Origin: JAQGMV01 sp963828715
GTDB lineage: Bacteria; Pseudomonadota; Gammaproteobacteria; Burkholderiales; SG8-41
Assembly: GCA_963828715.1 (NCBI GenBank)
Contig: CAWHFX010000002.1
Location: forward strand, 248,001-312,000
DNA length: 64,000 nt
Reading direction: 5' to 3'
Shown: piece after piece, positions 36,677 to 46,674 of the stretch
Numbering within the stretch: position 1 is the stretch's first letter
Layout of the letters: each line of letters begins with the position of its first letter
Made by a program: the position numbers and the translations under genes
The notes under the pieces: model-generated
Told to the model about the DNA's origin: nothing
The model's input: the letters and a program-made list of their open reading frames with translations, nothing else
Database searches by the model: none

Positions 36677-36767
36677 AAAGGTCTACACCGCTCCTTCGGC
36701 GTTGCGTCTCACGCCGCGTTGCCTGCGGGCGCAAAGACAGCGCTCAGGCGCCTTGCGGCGCTATGTC

Positions 36768-38784
36768 CTATCTCACCTCGCCGACGACTGACGGCGAGAA
36801 GAGCTTTGCAACTTCGTCGCTGCGCACACGCGCCATGTAGCGTTGCGCATCTTCCGCAAGCAGCAGCCGCTCCTTCACCAACCCTTGCACCACCGCTTCG
36901 TACCGGCGGACGTATTCGGCGTGCGTACCATAACGCTCCTCGAGCGACGGACGCGGATCGCCGCGTGATTCGCGTTCGGCTCGCGTCCGCGCAAATGGGG
37001 CATACGTACCGTCACGGTCACACGCCTCGCCGTCGGGATACGGCGATCGATACTGGTTCCAGCCGGTATGCGTCGCAACCGGAACAGCGATATCCGGCAT
37101 CAGCACGCCAGCGGTTTCGTTGCCGTCCGCGTCGACCTGCGGCACGAGTATGCGATATGGCTTCGCCATATCGATCTCGGGCTTCGTCCAGTCCTTGATG
37201 ACCGCGATCTCATTGAAGCGCGGAGCCGCCTGTACGCCGGGAATCTTCGGCAGATTGAGTTTCTCCGGCGCGGTGAGCGTGCCGTCGCGCAGCCGCGGCG
37301 TGCGCGAGGCGGGTGGCGCTTTCCCGTCGACCCACTCGTCCAGCGCGACGAAGAGCGCACGCTGGAGCGGCGTCACCGCGTGCGGATTGCGCGCGTTCAC
37401 ACAGGACCCATGCGACACGTTCATGTCGTACGTTGCGTTGTGTTGCGTGCTCGCGATGAGATAGGCACGCGCATTTGCCGGGAGCTCGAGATCGCGCGTC
37501 CCGAGCGGATCGGTAAGCAGGAGCGAAGCGCCTTTCTGCCAATACTCAGTCGACGTGTTCGTTTCCATCCACAACGGATCGAAGCCGTCTCCGCGGAACA
37601 GAGCGCCGGTCTTGCCGGTGACCGGATCGCTTACCCGTGCCGTCGAAAACGGGAACGTACTCTCGGGGAACGTGTGATCCTCGTGCTGCGTGCTCGTTCG
37701 GTTCGGCTGCGCGAACGCTTCGTTCAGAAAAACGCCGCCCGAACCGGCGGTGTGCGCCATCACTGCGTCGAAGACCTTGCGCCCGGACCCGTCCTGATTG
37801 AACCCGTCCCGCACGAAATCGCGCAGAAAGCGCCCACTCTGCGATGAGCCGAACGCAAGCGCGCGGGACATCGTGCGTTGCGCCGGATTGGGACCACCCT
37901 GCACATCCGCAGTCTCATAGCGCAAGAATGAAATCAGATCGCGCGTCGCCGCCATGCCGAGGCCGAGCACGCGCGGGTCCTTCGCGACGTAGTGAAATTC
38001 ATAGAGCGACCCCGGTTCCGGTTGCGTGCCCACCGGCAGAAGCTGAATGCCGCGATTGCCGACGTAAGCCCATCCGGCAGCCGGTATCTCCCGCCGCGGA
38101 CTCGCGTTCGTTCGCCGCACCGTGAGCTTCGCCGTGCTCTGGTCGAGACTTGCGGGATCGTAGAACAGCCGGAAGACGTGCCCTTCGGTACCGGCTGCCG
38201 CCATCACCCTCGCTGCGATCACGGGTGCCGCTGACGAATTCTTCCCGGATGAGCTTCGTGATCCGCGCGCCGCCATCCGTCGCGACGACGGCCTTCATGG
38301 CAAGTCCGTTGCCGCGCGTGGGCGCTTCGGGATCCCAGCCGCTCCACACGAACGTGTAGCCCTGGCGAAAGAAGAGACCGTCGCCCGCATCTTCCACCGT
38401 GCGGGGATCGTTGGACCGGCGCTTCGCTTCCGTGAAACGCCAGTGGAAATTCAGACGTCCGCGGTTCGTTACATCGTAAATGAGCTTCCCGTTGGCGCGT
38501 TGTGCGTCCGCCGGCCGCAGCATGAAGAAGTCGGCCTCGTACTCCACCTTGCCGGCTGCGTTCCGCGGCGCCTTATCGATGTTCGCAATTACCCGATTGC
38601 GTGCATCAGTGGGATCGACCTCTCCTTTGAACGTGCCTCGCACGCGCTGGTACTCGCCGGCGCTGCCGAAGGTCGTGCCAGGTGCAAACGGCTCGACGGC
38701 CGCAATCGTGATGGACGTTACGCGTGCAGAGGCCACTGTCGTTATTCCCAGAAAGACGAACGCGATCACGCGGACGGCAAGCAT
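36768..38784 (-). CDS. Secreted alpha/beta hydrolase domain protein (PF20091-like), one frameshift
   Basis: About 670 residues. The start at 38784 has a GGGGAGAG ribosome binding site and gives a signal peptide (MLAVRVIAFVFLGITTVASA). The N-terminal part (VEPFAPGTTFGSAGEYQRVR, FFMLRPADAQRANGKLIYDV, YTFVWSGWDPEAPT) and the C-terminal part (ALAFGSSQSGRFLRDFV with the G-x-S-x-G nucleophile elbow, NATYDMNVSHGSCVN, FVALDEWV) are in different frames, joined at about 38237 within REEFVSGT/APVIAAR. Such exported hydrolases are encoded near catabolic genes in Burkholderiales; the substrate is unknown. It is divergent from ettA. Confidence 0.85.
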
Positions 38785-38954
38785 GCTTCTCTCCCCTTCG
38801 GACGTATCTTGAACCATTTCGCTGCCGTTGTCCGCTGCCGAAGCTCGCACGCTCTCGACCTGCTTCCACATCCGGCGCCGACGCAAGAACCTGTCGCATG
38901 CGTTCCCATCGCAGCGCGGTATCATTGACGTCTTCTTCTCCTCGCAGGCAATTC

Positions 38955-40625
38955 ATGGCCCAGTACGTCTACACGATGCGCAGGGTGGGTAAGGTCGTTC
39001 CGCCCAAGCGCGTCATTCTGAAGGACATTTCACTTTCTTTTTTTCCGGGCGCCAAGATCGGCGTGCTGGGACTGAACGGCGCCGGAAAATCCAGCCTGCT
39101 GCGAATCATGGCGGGTGTGGACAAGGACTTCGAAGGCGAGGCGATTCCGATGCCCGCTATGCGCGTTGGCTTTCTGTCTCAGGAGCCGCAGCTCGACGCA
39201 GCCAAGGACGTGCGCGGCAACGTCGAGGAAGGTATGGGCGACACGCTCGCGCTGCTCACGCGCTTCAACGAGATCAGTGACCGCTTCGCGGAGCCACTCG
39301 ACGATGACGAGATGGCGAAACTGCTCGAAGAGCAGGGTGAGCTGCAGTCGAAGATCGATGCGGCGGGTGGGTGGGAGATCGAACGCAAGCTCGAAATCGC
39401 AGCCGATGCGTTGCGTCTGCCGCCGTGGGATGCGGACGTCACGCAGATCTCGGGTGGCGAGCGCCGCCGCGTCGCGCTCTGCCGTCTGCTGCTGTCGGAG
39501 CCCGACATGCTGCTCCTCGACGAACCGACGAATCACCTCGACGCACTGTCGGTCCAGTGGCTCGAGCAGTTCCTCGAACGCTATTCCGGCACCGTGATCG
39601 CGGTCACCCACGATCGATACTTCCTCGACAACGTCGCCGGCTGGATCCTCGAGCTCGATCGTGGTCATGGCATCCCGTGGGAAGGCAACTATTCATCGTG
39701 GCTCGAGCAGAAGGAGCAGCGGCTCGAGATCGAAGCGAAGCAGGAATCGGCACGCATCAAGGCGATGCAGCAGGAGCTCGAGTGGGTGCGCTCCAATCCG
39801 AAGGCGCGCCAGGCAAAGAGCAAGGCACGGCTGGCGCGCTTCGAAGAGCTCGAATCGCAGGAGGTTCAGAAGCGCAACGAAACGAACGAGATCTACATCC
39901 CGCCCGGCCCGCATCTCGGCGACCTCGTTATCGAAGCGAGCGGACTGAAGAAGGCGTTCGGCGAGAAGCTGCTGTTCGACGGTCTCGACTTCAGACTGCC
40001 GCGCGGCGGGATTGTCGGCATCCTCGGTCCGAACGGCGCCGGCAAGACCACCCTCTTCCGAATGCTCGTCGGCCGCGAAAAACCGGACGCGGGCGAGCTT
40101 CGAATCGGCGACACAGTGCGGCTCGCCTATGTGGACCAGAGCCGCGACACACTGGACGACGCGAAAACCGTGTGGGAGGAGATCTCCGAAGGCCTGGACA
40201 ACATCACCGTCGGCAATTACACGACGTCGAGCCGCGGCTATGCCGCGCGCTTCAACTTCAAAGGCCCCGATCAGCAAAAGCGGGTGGGCCAACTCTCCGG
40301 CGGCGAACGCAACCGCGTGCACCTCGCGAAAGTGCTTCGCAGCGGCGGCAACGTGCTGCTCCTCGACGAACCCACCAACGATCTGGACATCGAAACGCTG
40401 CGCGCACTCGAGCAGGCGCTGCTGGAATTTCCCGGCTGCGCGGTCGTAATCTCGCATGACCGCTGGTTCCTCGATCGGATCGCAACGCACATCCTCGCTT
40501 TCGAAGGCGAGAGCCAGGTCGTGTGGTTCGAGGGGAACTATGCCGATTACCTCGCCGACCGCCGCAAGCGCTTCGGCGATGACGCTGACAACCCTCACCG
40601 CATCCGTTACAAAGCGCTTTTGTAG
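38955..40625 (+). CDS. ettA: Energy-dependent translational throttle protein EttA (ABC-F)
   Basis: 556 residues, matching the family's 555. Two ABC domains without membrane segments: Walker A GLNGAGKSS and GPNGAGKTT, signatures SGGERRR and SGGERNR, Walker B LLLDEPTNHLDA and LLLDEPTNDLDIET. The start MAQYVYTMRRVGKVVPPKRV is characteristic of EttA. The EYNFEAT-like P-site linker is the charged helix around 39700-39880. It binds the ribosomal E site and gates the first peptide bond according to ADP/ATP ratio. It is divergent from the secreted hydrolase gene. Confidence 0.96.
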   Translation: MAQYVYTMRRVGKVVPPKRVILKDISLSFFPGAKIGVLGLNGAGKSSLLRIMAGVDKDFEGEAIPMPAMRVGFLSQEPQLDAAKDVRGNVEEGMGDTLALLTRFNEISDRFAEPLDDDEMAKLLEEQGELQSKIDAAGGWEIERKLEIAADALRLPPWDADVTQISGGERRRVALCRLLLSEPDMLLLDEPTNHLDALSVQWLEQFLERYSGTVIAVTHDRYFLDNVAGWILELDRGHGIPWEGNYSSWLEQKEQRLEIEAKQESARIKAMQQELEWVRSNPKARQAKSKARLARFEELESQEVQKRNETNEIYIPPGPHLGDLVIEASGLKKAFGEKLLFDGLDFRLPRGGIVGILGPNGAGKTTLFRMLVGREKPDAGELRIGDTVRLAYVDQSRDTLDDAKTVWEEISEGLDNITVGNYTTSSRGYAARFNFKGPDQQKRVGQLSGGERNRVHLAKVLRSGGNVLLLDEPTNDLDIETLRALEQALLEFPGCAVVISHDRWFLDRIATHILAFEGESQVVWFEGNYADYLADRRKRFGDDADNPHRIRYKALL

Positions 40626-40716
40626 CGCTGTGTGACCGACGCAAGCAGATCACGAACGGCTGCACGCCGGGTTGGCCTGCGGCCTCTCCGACGGATACTG
40701 AACCGAGAGCATAACG

Positions 40717-41610
40717 ATGAACAGAGTGGGGGTGATCGGCGCGGGCCTGATGGGTACTGCGATCACGCAGCAGCTCATCGCCGCGGATTTCGAAGTGCTC
40801 GCCTACGATGTCGATGCAGCAAAGCGCGAGGCAATCGCGCGCCACGGCGCACAGCCACAGGCGACCGCAAATGGCGTCATCACCGGGTGCGAAATCAACG
40901 TGCTGGCCGTGTTCAACACCGAACAGGTGGAACAGGTCATCGCGGGTCCGGGCGGCGCTCTTGAGGCAATCGCGCAAGGTGGAACCGGGCCTCGTCTCTT
41001 CGTCGTTACGAGCACGTGCGATCCGGATCGACTGGCCGCGCTCGCGAAACGCGTCGCACCTGAAGGTGCGCTCGTGCTGGAGATGCCGATTTCAGGAACG
41101 AGCCGCCAGGTCGCCGACGGCAGCGGCGTAGGTCTGGTGGGAGGCGATCGCGCCGTTGTGGACAAGGCCAAGGGTGTGCTGCAGGCGATCTGCGCGAAGC
41201 TGCACTACCTCGGCGCGGTGGGCAACGCGTCGCGCGCGAAACTGGCGGTGAACCTGACGCTCGGTCTCAATCGTGCCGCGCTCGCCGAGGGGCTCGTGTT
41301 CGCTTCCCGGCTCGGACTGGAGCCACGGGGTTTCCTCGATGTGCTGCGCGGATCCGCAGCGTACTCGCAGGTCATGGACGTCAAAGGAGACATCATGGCG
41401 CGGCGGGAGTATCTCGAGCCGCAGAGCCGCATCGATCAGAGTCTCAAGGATTTCACGCTCATGCTCAGTCAGGCCCGGGCGTGCGGGCAGGCGCTGCCCT
41501 TCGCGGCCGTTTACACGCGCATGCTGGAAGATTGCATAGCGCACGGTGAGGGTGCGTGGGACAACGCAGCGATTCGCGAGGCGATCGCGCGTCGCAGCAG
41601 CGGGGGGTAG
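40717..41610 (+). CDS. NAD(P)-dependent beta-hydroxyacid dehydrogenase (HIBADH family)
   Basis: 297 residues. N-terminal Rossmann motif GVIGAGLMGTAITQQLIAAD, substrate-binding-loop segment MPISGTSRQVADGSGVGLVGG, catalytic Lys in LGAVGNASRAKLAVNLTLGL, and the helical C-terminal domain. Members oxidise 3-hydroxyisobutyrate, tartronate semialdehyde or related acids. The motif DPD..A rather than a typical 6-phosphogluconate pattern leaves the substrate open. It converges on the panE-like gene with 37 bp between stops. Confidence 0.9.
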   Translation: MNRVGVIGAGLMGTAITQQLIAADFEVLAYDVDAAKREAIARHGAQPQATANGVITGCEINVLAVFNTEQVEQVIAGPGGALEAIAQGGTGPRLFVVTSTCDPDRLAALAKRVAPEGALVLEMPISGTSRQVADGSGVGLVGGDRAVVDKAKGVLQAICAKLHYLGAVGNASRAKLAVNLTLGLNRAALAEGLVFASRLGLEPRGFLDVLRGSAAYSQVMDVKGDIMARREYLEPQSRIDQSLKDFTLMLSQARACGQALPFAAVYTRMLEDCIAHGEGAWDNAAIREAIARRSSGG

Positions 41611-41647
41611 GGGGGCGGCGCTCGCCTGTGGCAAGTCCACAGCGCTG

Positions 41648-42637
41648 CTAAGCACCGTTTCGCAAGCTCCGGTCCAGGCCGCGGAGTATCGCGAGCACGA
41701 CATCGATGTGCGGCACCGGCACGCCCGCCTCGCGCGCGAACGCCTGCGTCTGGCCGAGATGCGCCTCCACTTCTACGCCGCGGCCGCGGAGCACGTCCTG
41801 CAGCATAGACGCACGTGAACCGGGTCCCGTGGCAGCAGGCCGGCGGGACGGCTTCTCACCGGCCAGTTCATTGCGCAAATCCCAACCCAGCGCCGCCGCC
41901 ACCGCGAGAGTTTCGTCCTTCAGGGCGGTCGACAGCGTGCGCAGTCCGTCGTCACTGCTGATGGCGCCCGCCCCAAGGCGCGTCAGCGCGGCAAGCGGAT
42001 TTGACGACACATTGCTCGAGAGCTTGCGCCAGATCTCCGCACGCAGATCGGGCGACACTTCGGACGGCAACCCCGAGTTGGAAAAGAGATCGACGATGGC
42101 GCGGACGCGCGCGCTCGCCTTGTCATTCGGCTCCCCCATCACGTAACGATTGCCCCCGGCATGCAGAATGACGCCCGGCTCCAAGACGTCATTGGGCGAG
42201 TACATCACGCACCCGAGCGTCCGCTCGCGCAGTATCGACCACAGCGCGCCTTCCGGATCGAGCAACGGCAAGTGCGTCTGCGGGCCTTTGCTGCCAAAGC
42301 GCCACCACCACGGAATGCCGTTCAGACAGAACAACGCCGCGCCGGTGGGCGCCAGCAGGCGCGCGAAGGTGTCGGCCAGCGGCGGCAGCGTATATCCCTT
42401 CATCGTGACCACGAGTACGTCCTGCGGCGGCAACGAGGCGGGATCATCCGTGGCGTGCGCCGGCATGCCGTGGATTTCCTCCGCGCCCGACTTGAGCGTC
42501 AGCCCGCGGGTCCGTATCGCCTCGAGCTGGGCCCCGCGTGCGACCACCGAAACCTCGGCGAGCTTCGCCGCCGAGAGGCGCGCGGCGAAATGTCCACCGA
42601 TGGCGCCGGCGCCGAACACACAGACTTTCATGCGCAT
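41648..42637 (-). CDS. 2-dehydropantoate 2-reductase family protein
   Basis: 329 residues (or 327 from the second ATG at 42631). The N-terminal MKVCVFGAGAIGGHFAARLS is the ApbA/PanE NADPH-binding motif, and the Lys in IWRKLSSNVSSNPLAAL is the family's catalytic residue region. It may reduce ketopantoate, but many paralogues in betaproteobacteria act on other 2-ketoacids, and the neighbouring SDR and binding protein suggest a catabolic paralogue rather than pantothenate synthesis. It begins 7 bp after the SDR gene, so the two are cotranscribed. Confidence 0.9.
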   Translation of the reverse strand: MRMKVCVFGAGAIGGHFAARLSAAKLAEVSVVARGAQLEAIRTRGLTLKSGAEEIHGMPAHATDDPASLPPQDVLVVTMKGYTLPPLADTFARLLAPTGAALFCLNGIPWWWRFGSKGPQTHLPLLDPEGALWSILRERTLGCVMYSPNDVLEPGVILHAGGNRYVMGEPNDKASARVRAIVDLFSNSGLPSEVSPDLRAEIWRKLSSNVSSNPLAALTRLGAGAISSDDGLRTLSTALKDETLAVAAALGWDLRNELAGEKPSRRPAATGPGSRASMLQDVLRGRGVEVEAHLGQTQAFAREAGVPVPHIDVVLAILRGLDRSLRNGA

Positions 42638-42644
42638 GCCCGCA

Positions 42645-43400
42645 CTAGCCGCGTCCGGCGTACGGCATGTTCGTCGCCATTATCATGAGGTGATACACGT
42701 TCACGTCGAGCGGCTGATTCGCCATGTAGAGCACCGCCTTCGCGACGTCCTCCACGCTGATCATCGGCTCGACTCTGACGGTGCCGTCGGCCTGTTTGAC
42801 GCCTTTCGACATGCGCGAGGCAAGCTCCGTCATCGCGTTGCCGACGTCGATCTGGCAGCACGCGATGTCGTAGCGGCGGCCGTCAAGCGCGATCGTCCGC
42901 GTGAGGCCCGAGACGCCGTGCTTGGACGCGGTGTAAGGCGCCGAATCAGGCCGCGGCGTGTGCGCGGAAATGGAGCCGTTGTTGATGATGCGACCGCCGC
43001 GCGGCGTCTGTTCCTTCATCATGCGAAACGCCGCCTGCGCGCACAGGAATACACCCGTCAGATTCGTGTCGACCACCGCTTTCCAGCGCTCATAGGGCAA
43101 CTCGTCGAATGCTACGCCGGGCGCGTTCTGCCCCGCGTTATTGAAGACCGCGTCGACCCGGCCGAACGCTTCTTTCACACGCGCAAAGAGCGCGCCGACG
43201 GCCTGCGGGTCTGCAACGTCCGTCGGCACCGCAATGACGCGCTTCCCATCCGGGGCGCTCGCAGCCGCCTCTTCCAGCAACTCACGGCGGCGGCCGACCA
43301 GTGCGACCTGCCAGCCATCGCGTGCAAACGCGAGCGCGGTCGCCTTGCCGATGCCGCTGCCTGCACCCGTAATCACTGCAACTTTGTTCTGCGTGCTCAT
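42645..43400 (-). CDS. SDR family oxidoreductase
   Basis: 251 residues. The ATG at 43400 follows AAGGAGGTCG, a near-perfect ribosome binding site; a longer open frame upstream is rejected. Motifs: VAVITGAGSGIGKATALAFA, VFNNAGQNAPG (NNAG), IINNGSISAHTPRPDSAPYTASKHG with catalytic Ser, Tyr and Lys (YTASK). NAD(P)-dependent; substrate unknown. First gene of a two-gene unit with the PanE-like reductase, divergent from the NMT1-like binding protein. Confidence 0.93.
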   Translation of the reverse strand: MSTQNKVAVITGAGSGIGKATALAFARDGWQVALVGRRRELLEEAAASAPDGKRVIAVPTDVADPQAVGALFARVKEAFGRVDAVFNNAGQNAPGVAFDELPYERWKAVVDTNLTGVFLCAQAAFRMMKEQTPRGGRIINNGSISAHTPRPDSAPYTASKHGVSGLTRTIALDGRRYDIACCQIDVGNAMTELASRMSKGVKQADGTVRVEPMISVEDVAKAVLYMANQPLDVNVYHLMIMATNMPYAGRG

Positions 43401-43676
43401 CGCGACCTCCTTGTTCCAGATGCATCGCTTTGCATCGAGGGAAAAACGCTGCCGGGAAGCAGGCGATAGTAACCCATGTGATACGAGCCACACGGACCGG
43501 ACACACAGGACAGCGGCTCGAGCCGCTACGGTCTTGCCGGAGCCGGCGTCACGCCGCTGGCATCCCCACCCGCTGGACGCAGCAGTTCGGCTGTGGCACC
43601 GTCGTGTACAACAAAATACATCGATGCGCGCTCCCGCTTTGTAAAAGCTTTTCGCGTTCAATTACTCGAGGTCTGC

Positions 43677-44566
43677 ATGGCAAAACAACCGATCCACATC
43701 CAGTTCACACGCTTCTCCGCCTTCTACTCGCCTCTGATTGCGACGATTGCCGGTGGTTTTCTGCAGGAGGAAGGCTTCGAAGCTCGCTATTCGGTCGCGC
43801 CCGCCGGGCGCTCGGCCATCGCGGGCCTGCTCGATGGGTCGGTCCATGTGGCACAGTCGGCGCCTTCCCAGGGCTTCACTCCGCTCGAGCAGGGCGAGAA
43901 GCCGAAAGTCGTGCATTTCGCGCAGATCAACGAAAGGGACGGATTCTTCATCACGGCGCGCGCGCCTGATCCAGCGTTCACGTGGCAGAAGCTCGCATCC
44001 GCGAAAGTGCTGGTCGATCACGGGGGGCAGCCGCTCGTGATGTTTCAGTACGCGTGTCACAAACAGGGCGTGGAATTCAAATCGCTTCAGGCGATCGATG
44101 CCGGTGTCGAGAAGATGGACGAAGCTTTCCGCAGCGGCACGGGGGACTACATTCATCAGCAGGGACCGGCACCGCAACAGCTGGAGCACGATAAGGTTGG
44201 CGCCATCGTCGCGCGCGTCGGCGACGCCATCGGTCCGATCGCGTTTTCGAGTCTTGCCGCGACTCCCGCGTGGCTGGCAACCCCGGAAGCGAAGCAGTTC
44301 ATGCGTGCCTATCGCAAGGCGCGCTCGTGGGTCATCGAGACACCTGCGAGCAGGATTGCCGAGGCCGAAACGTCTTTTTTCCCCGGTATTTCGATTTCAG
44401 GTACCTGGCAAGTACGATCGCAGCGTATCAGGCACTCGGATGCTGGACTCCGCATGTCGAAATCACCCGCGCCGCGTTCGAGGCGACCCTGGACGCCTAC
44501 GAGCACGCCAGACTCATCACACGCCGCCATCGCTATGAAGACGTGGTCGCAGCGCCGCCCGCTTGA
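43677..44566 (+). CDS. NMT1/THI5-like ABC substrate-binding protein, one frameshift
   Basis: About 296 residues. MAKQPIHIQFTRFSAFYSPL, GGFLQEEGFEARYSVAPAGR and SAIAGLLDGSVHVAQSAPSQ are the NMT1/SsuA-type periplasmic binding fold. There is no signal peptide. The frame changes at about 44393, between AEAETSFFPGI and DFRYLASTIAAYQALGCWTP, ending at 44566. Genes of this type without a signal also occur as cytosolic pyrimidine-related or sulfonate-related proteins. No permease or ATPase genes are adjacent. It is divergent from the SDR-reductase pair. Confidence 0.82.
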
Positions 44567-44685
44567 ACAGCGTGCATGGTTAGCGTTGCGATGACCGCAG
44601 CACTGCACGTTGTAAAGCCGGATGCTTCGACAGCCTCCACGCGACCCGGCTCACCGGATGGCGGCTGAATGCACCGGCGAGATGT

Positions 44686-45396
44686 TCAGGCTCGCGCCTG
44701 CGTCGAAGCAAGTGCCTCACGCAGACTCTCGATCAGCAGGCGGCGCATCGAGCGCCACACGCGCGCATCGCCCAGCGGAAACTTCTGGTTCACCTCGATC
44801 TCGATGCCGCGATAGACCCGCCCGTTGAAGCGCGTTCGCAGATACGTCGTGAGCCCGTCGTCGCTGCCGCGATAGGGGTAGTTGCGGCGCACCCGCCACT
44901 GGGGCGCACGACGCTCGAGCACTGCTTGCCAGTAGCGGGAGAAGCGCACCTCGCCTTCGCGCTTCGGATCGTAGAGAAGACCGATATCGGTCGTGCGCAC
45001 GATACCGTCCAGGCGTGGCGTGAAGCTGTGACACGAGATATGCAGGAGGTTCTGGCGGCGACGTGCGGCGGCGGCAACGTGTGCCTCGACCGTCCTGCGG
45101 TATGGCTCGTAGTAACGCTCGACTATGCGTTCACGTTCGTCCGCCGGCAGTGTGCGTGTGAATTGTGAGAACAGGCGCGGATGATGTGGCGAACGATTGA
45201 GCTCGACCAGCAGACGACTGGTGGTCGACTGAACGAGCGTTGCATCGAAAGCACGGGCGAGCTCGCGCGCGTAGACGAGCGCCCCGGCGTCGTAGCCGAG
45301 ATGACTCTGCAGGGCCCGCTGGTGAGCGCGAAAAAGCGCGGCGTAACGCGCAGGAATGCGATTACCGCCGTGCTCGCACGTGAACAGAAGCTTCAA
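44686..45396 (-). CDS. N-formylglutamate amidohydrolase-like protein
   Basis: 236 residues. The FGase fold (zinc-dependent, related to carboxypeptidases) shows CEHGGNRIPARY near the start (HGG), LGYDAGALVYARELARAF, LLVELNRSPHHPRLFS, HISCHSFTPRLDG, TDIGLLYDPKREGEVRFS and GIEIEVNQKFP. The classic enzyme of histidine breakdown cleaves N-formylglutamate, but no hut genes are here. Instead this is the last gene of an operon with GCS2 and ATP-grasp ligases, so it more likely hydrolyses an amide or peptide bond in a conjugate made by those ligases. It lies 36 bp after the GCS2 gene. Confidence 0.88.
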   Translation of the reverse strand: MKLLFTCEHGGNRIPARYAALFRAHQRALQSHLGYDAGALVYARELARAFDATLVQSTTSRLLVELNRSPHHPRLFSQFTRTLPADERERIVERYYEPYRRTVEAHVAAAARRRQNLLHISCHSFTPRLDGIVRTTDIGLLYDPKREGEVRFSRYWQAVLERRAPQWRVRRNYPYRGSDDGLTTYLRTRFNGRVYRGIEIEVNQKFPLGDARVWRSMRRLLIESLREALASTQARA

Positions 45397-45432
45397 CCGG
45401 GATTCCCGCAGCCGTTCACGAGCATGTCAGGA

Positions 45433-46674
45433 TTACGGATCGAATGGTTTGCCGCTCTGCAGAGCATCGCATAATGCCGAATAGAGCTCGTGCAGCGCAG
45501 CGCGATCGGGCTTCGGGCCAATGGCACGCAGCAGGCGTCGCGCGAGCGGTCCACGCGAGAGATTGAACTCCAGCGGCGCACGCCACAAACTGCTGTAGCG
45601 GCTGTTCGCGCGATCGAGCCGCTCCGCGATTTCCCACCATGCCTCTCCGGCAGTGCACCGCGGCCGGGACAGACCGAGCAGCGAGAGATAATCGGCGTCA
45701 TCGATGCGCGCGCGGTCTCCATCGTGGATGCATGCCACGAAAAGTCGCGCCAGCGCACGTGTGTCCATCTGCTCGCCGAGCGTCGGCCCTCGGAAGCGGC
45801 GTTCGCAAAGTTCGGCGGCAAGATCGAGTATGAGCGCGGCGATCGCGATATCCACCTCGGGACATTCCTGAACGTCGAGCACCCGGATTTCGATCGCGTC
45901 GCGTTCGAAGCGCGCGATGGCACCGCGTGCATTGAGCCACTCGTGCTGAAGCACGTTATCGATGTCGAAGCGTGCGATCGCCCGATACATCGGCTTCAGG
46001 ATCCGACGCTCGTAATCGTCACGGCCGGCGACCGGCTCCGGGACGATATCGCCGTTCAGCTCCGGCACCGCATCTGCGTTGTGCCGGTACACTTCCATCC
46101 GGTAATCCAGCCAGTCCGTCGCACGCCCCCCGGCATACGGTGACGCTGCGGCGAGTGCCGGCAGAATTGGAAGAATCACGCGCACGGCGGCATGCAGTTG
46201 AGCGAACTCGGCATCGTTCGCAAACGGCAGATTCACGTGCACGCTCTGCAGATTGGACCAGCCGTGGCCGCGGCAGTCGAAAATGCGATCGTAGGCGTCG
46301 TAGATCGCGGCGTTGCCGTGCGGCCACACGCGCGTGTCGCGCGCCGGATCCATCCACGGATGCATGCCGCCGGGCATGAGCCGTGCACCGGAGCGCGCCA
46401 GCGTTGTGTTCATCGCGACGATCTCGTCCTGGAAGCGACGCGTAAGTACCCGCAGATCGTCAGTGGGCCGCAGGTTCTTGAGCTCGATGATGTGCATGAC
46501 GAGCTCGTTCGACCACCCGAGCTCGCCGCGTGGCGCGTCCATGACCGGCTGGTCGGCACCCGCCGTGTGCTGCAGGACCGAGTCAGCGATCGGCACGACG
46601 TCGAGGCTGTCGCGCGCAACGAGCATGTATTCGAGCTCGATCCCGCAACCCTCGAAGAGATGCAACGCGCTCAC
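45433..46674 (-). CDS. Glutamate-cysteine ligase family 2 (GCS2) carboxylate-amine ligase
   Basis: 413 residues. GCS2 proteins fold like glutamine synthetase and join an amino acid to an amine using ATP. GCGIELEYML (residues 9-18) carries the metal-binding GxExE motif. MHIIELKNLRP, GGMHPWMDP, SNLQSVHVNLPF, ASPYAGGRATDWLDYRMEVY and EIRVLDVQECPEVDIAIAAL follow in family order. Enterobacterial YbdK makes gamma-glutamylcysteine weakly; here the partner genes suggest another product. The start overlaps the RimK-like stop (ATGA at 46671-46674), so the two ligases are translationally coupled. Confidence 0.93.
   Translation of the reverse strand: MSALHLFEGCGIELEYMLVARDSLDVVPIADSVLQHTAGADQPVMDAPRGELGWSNELVMHIIELKNLRPTDDLRVLTRRFQDEIVAMNTTLARSGARLMPGGMHPWMDPARDTRVWPHGNAAIYDAYDRIFDCRGHGWSNLQSVHVNLPFANDAEFAQLHAAVRVILPILPALAAASPYAGGRATDWLDYRMEVYRHNADAVPELNGDIVPEPVAGRDDYERRILKPMYRAIARFDIDNVLQHEWLNARGAIARFERDAIEIRVLDVQECPEVDIAIAALILDLAAELCERRFRGPTLGEQMDTRALARLFVACIHDGDRARIDDADYLSLLGLSRPRCTAGEAWWEIAERLDRANSRYSSLWRAPLEFNLSRGPLARRLLRAIGPKPDRAALHELYSALCDALQSGKPFDP

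Noticed and set aside
42150..43469. Plus-strand open frame (about 440 codons) spanning panE-like and SDR genes
   Set aside because: It crosses two genuine minus-strand genes with intact Rossmann motifs and shows no domain of its own.
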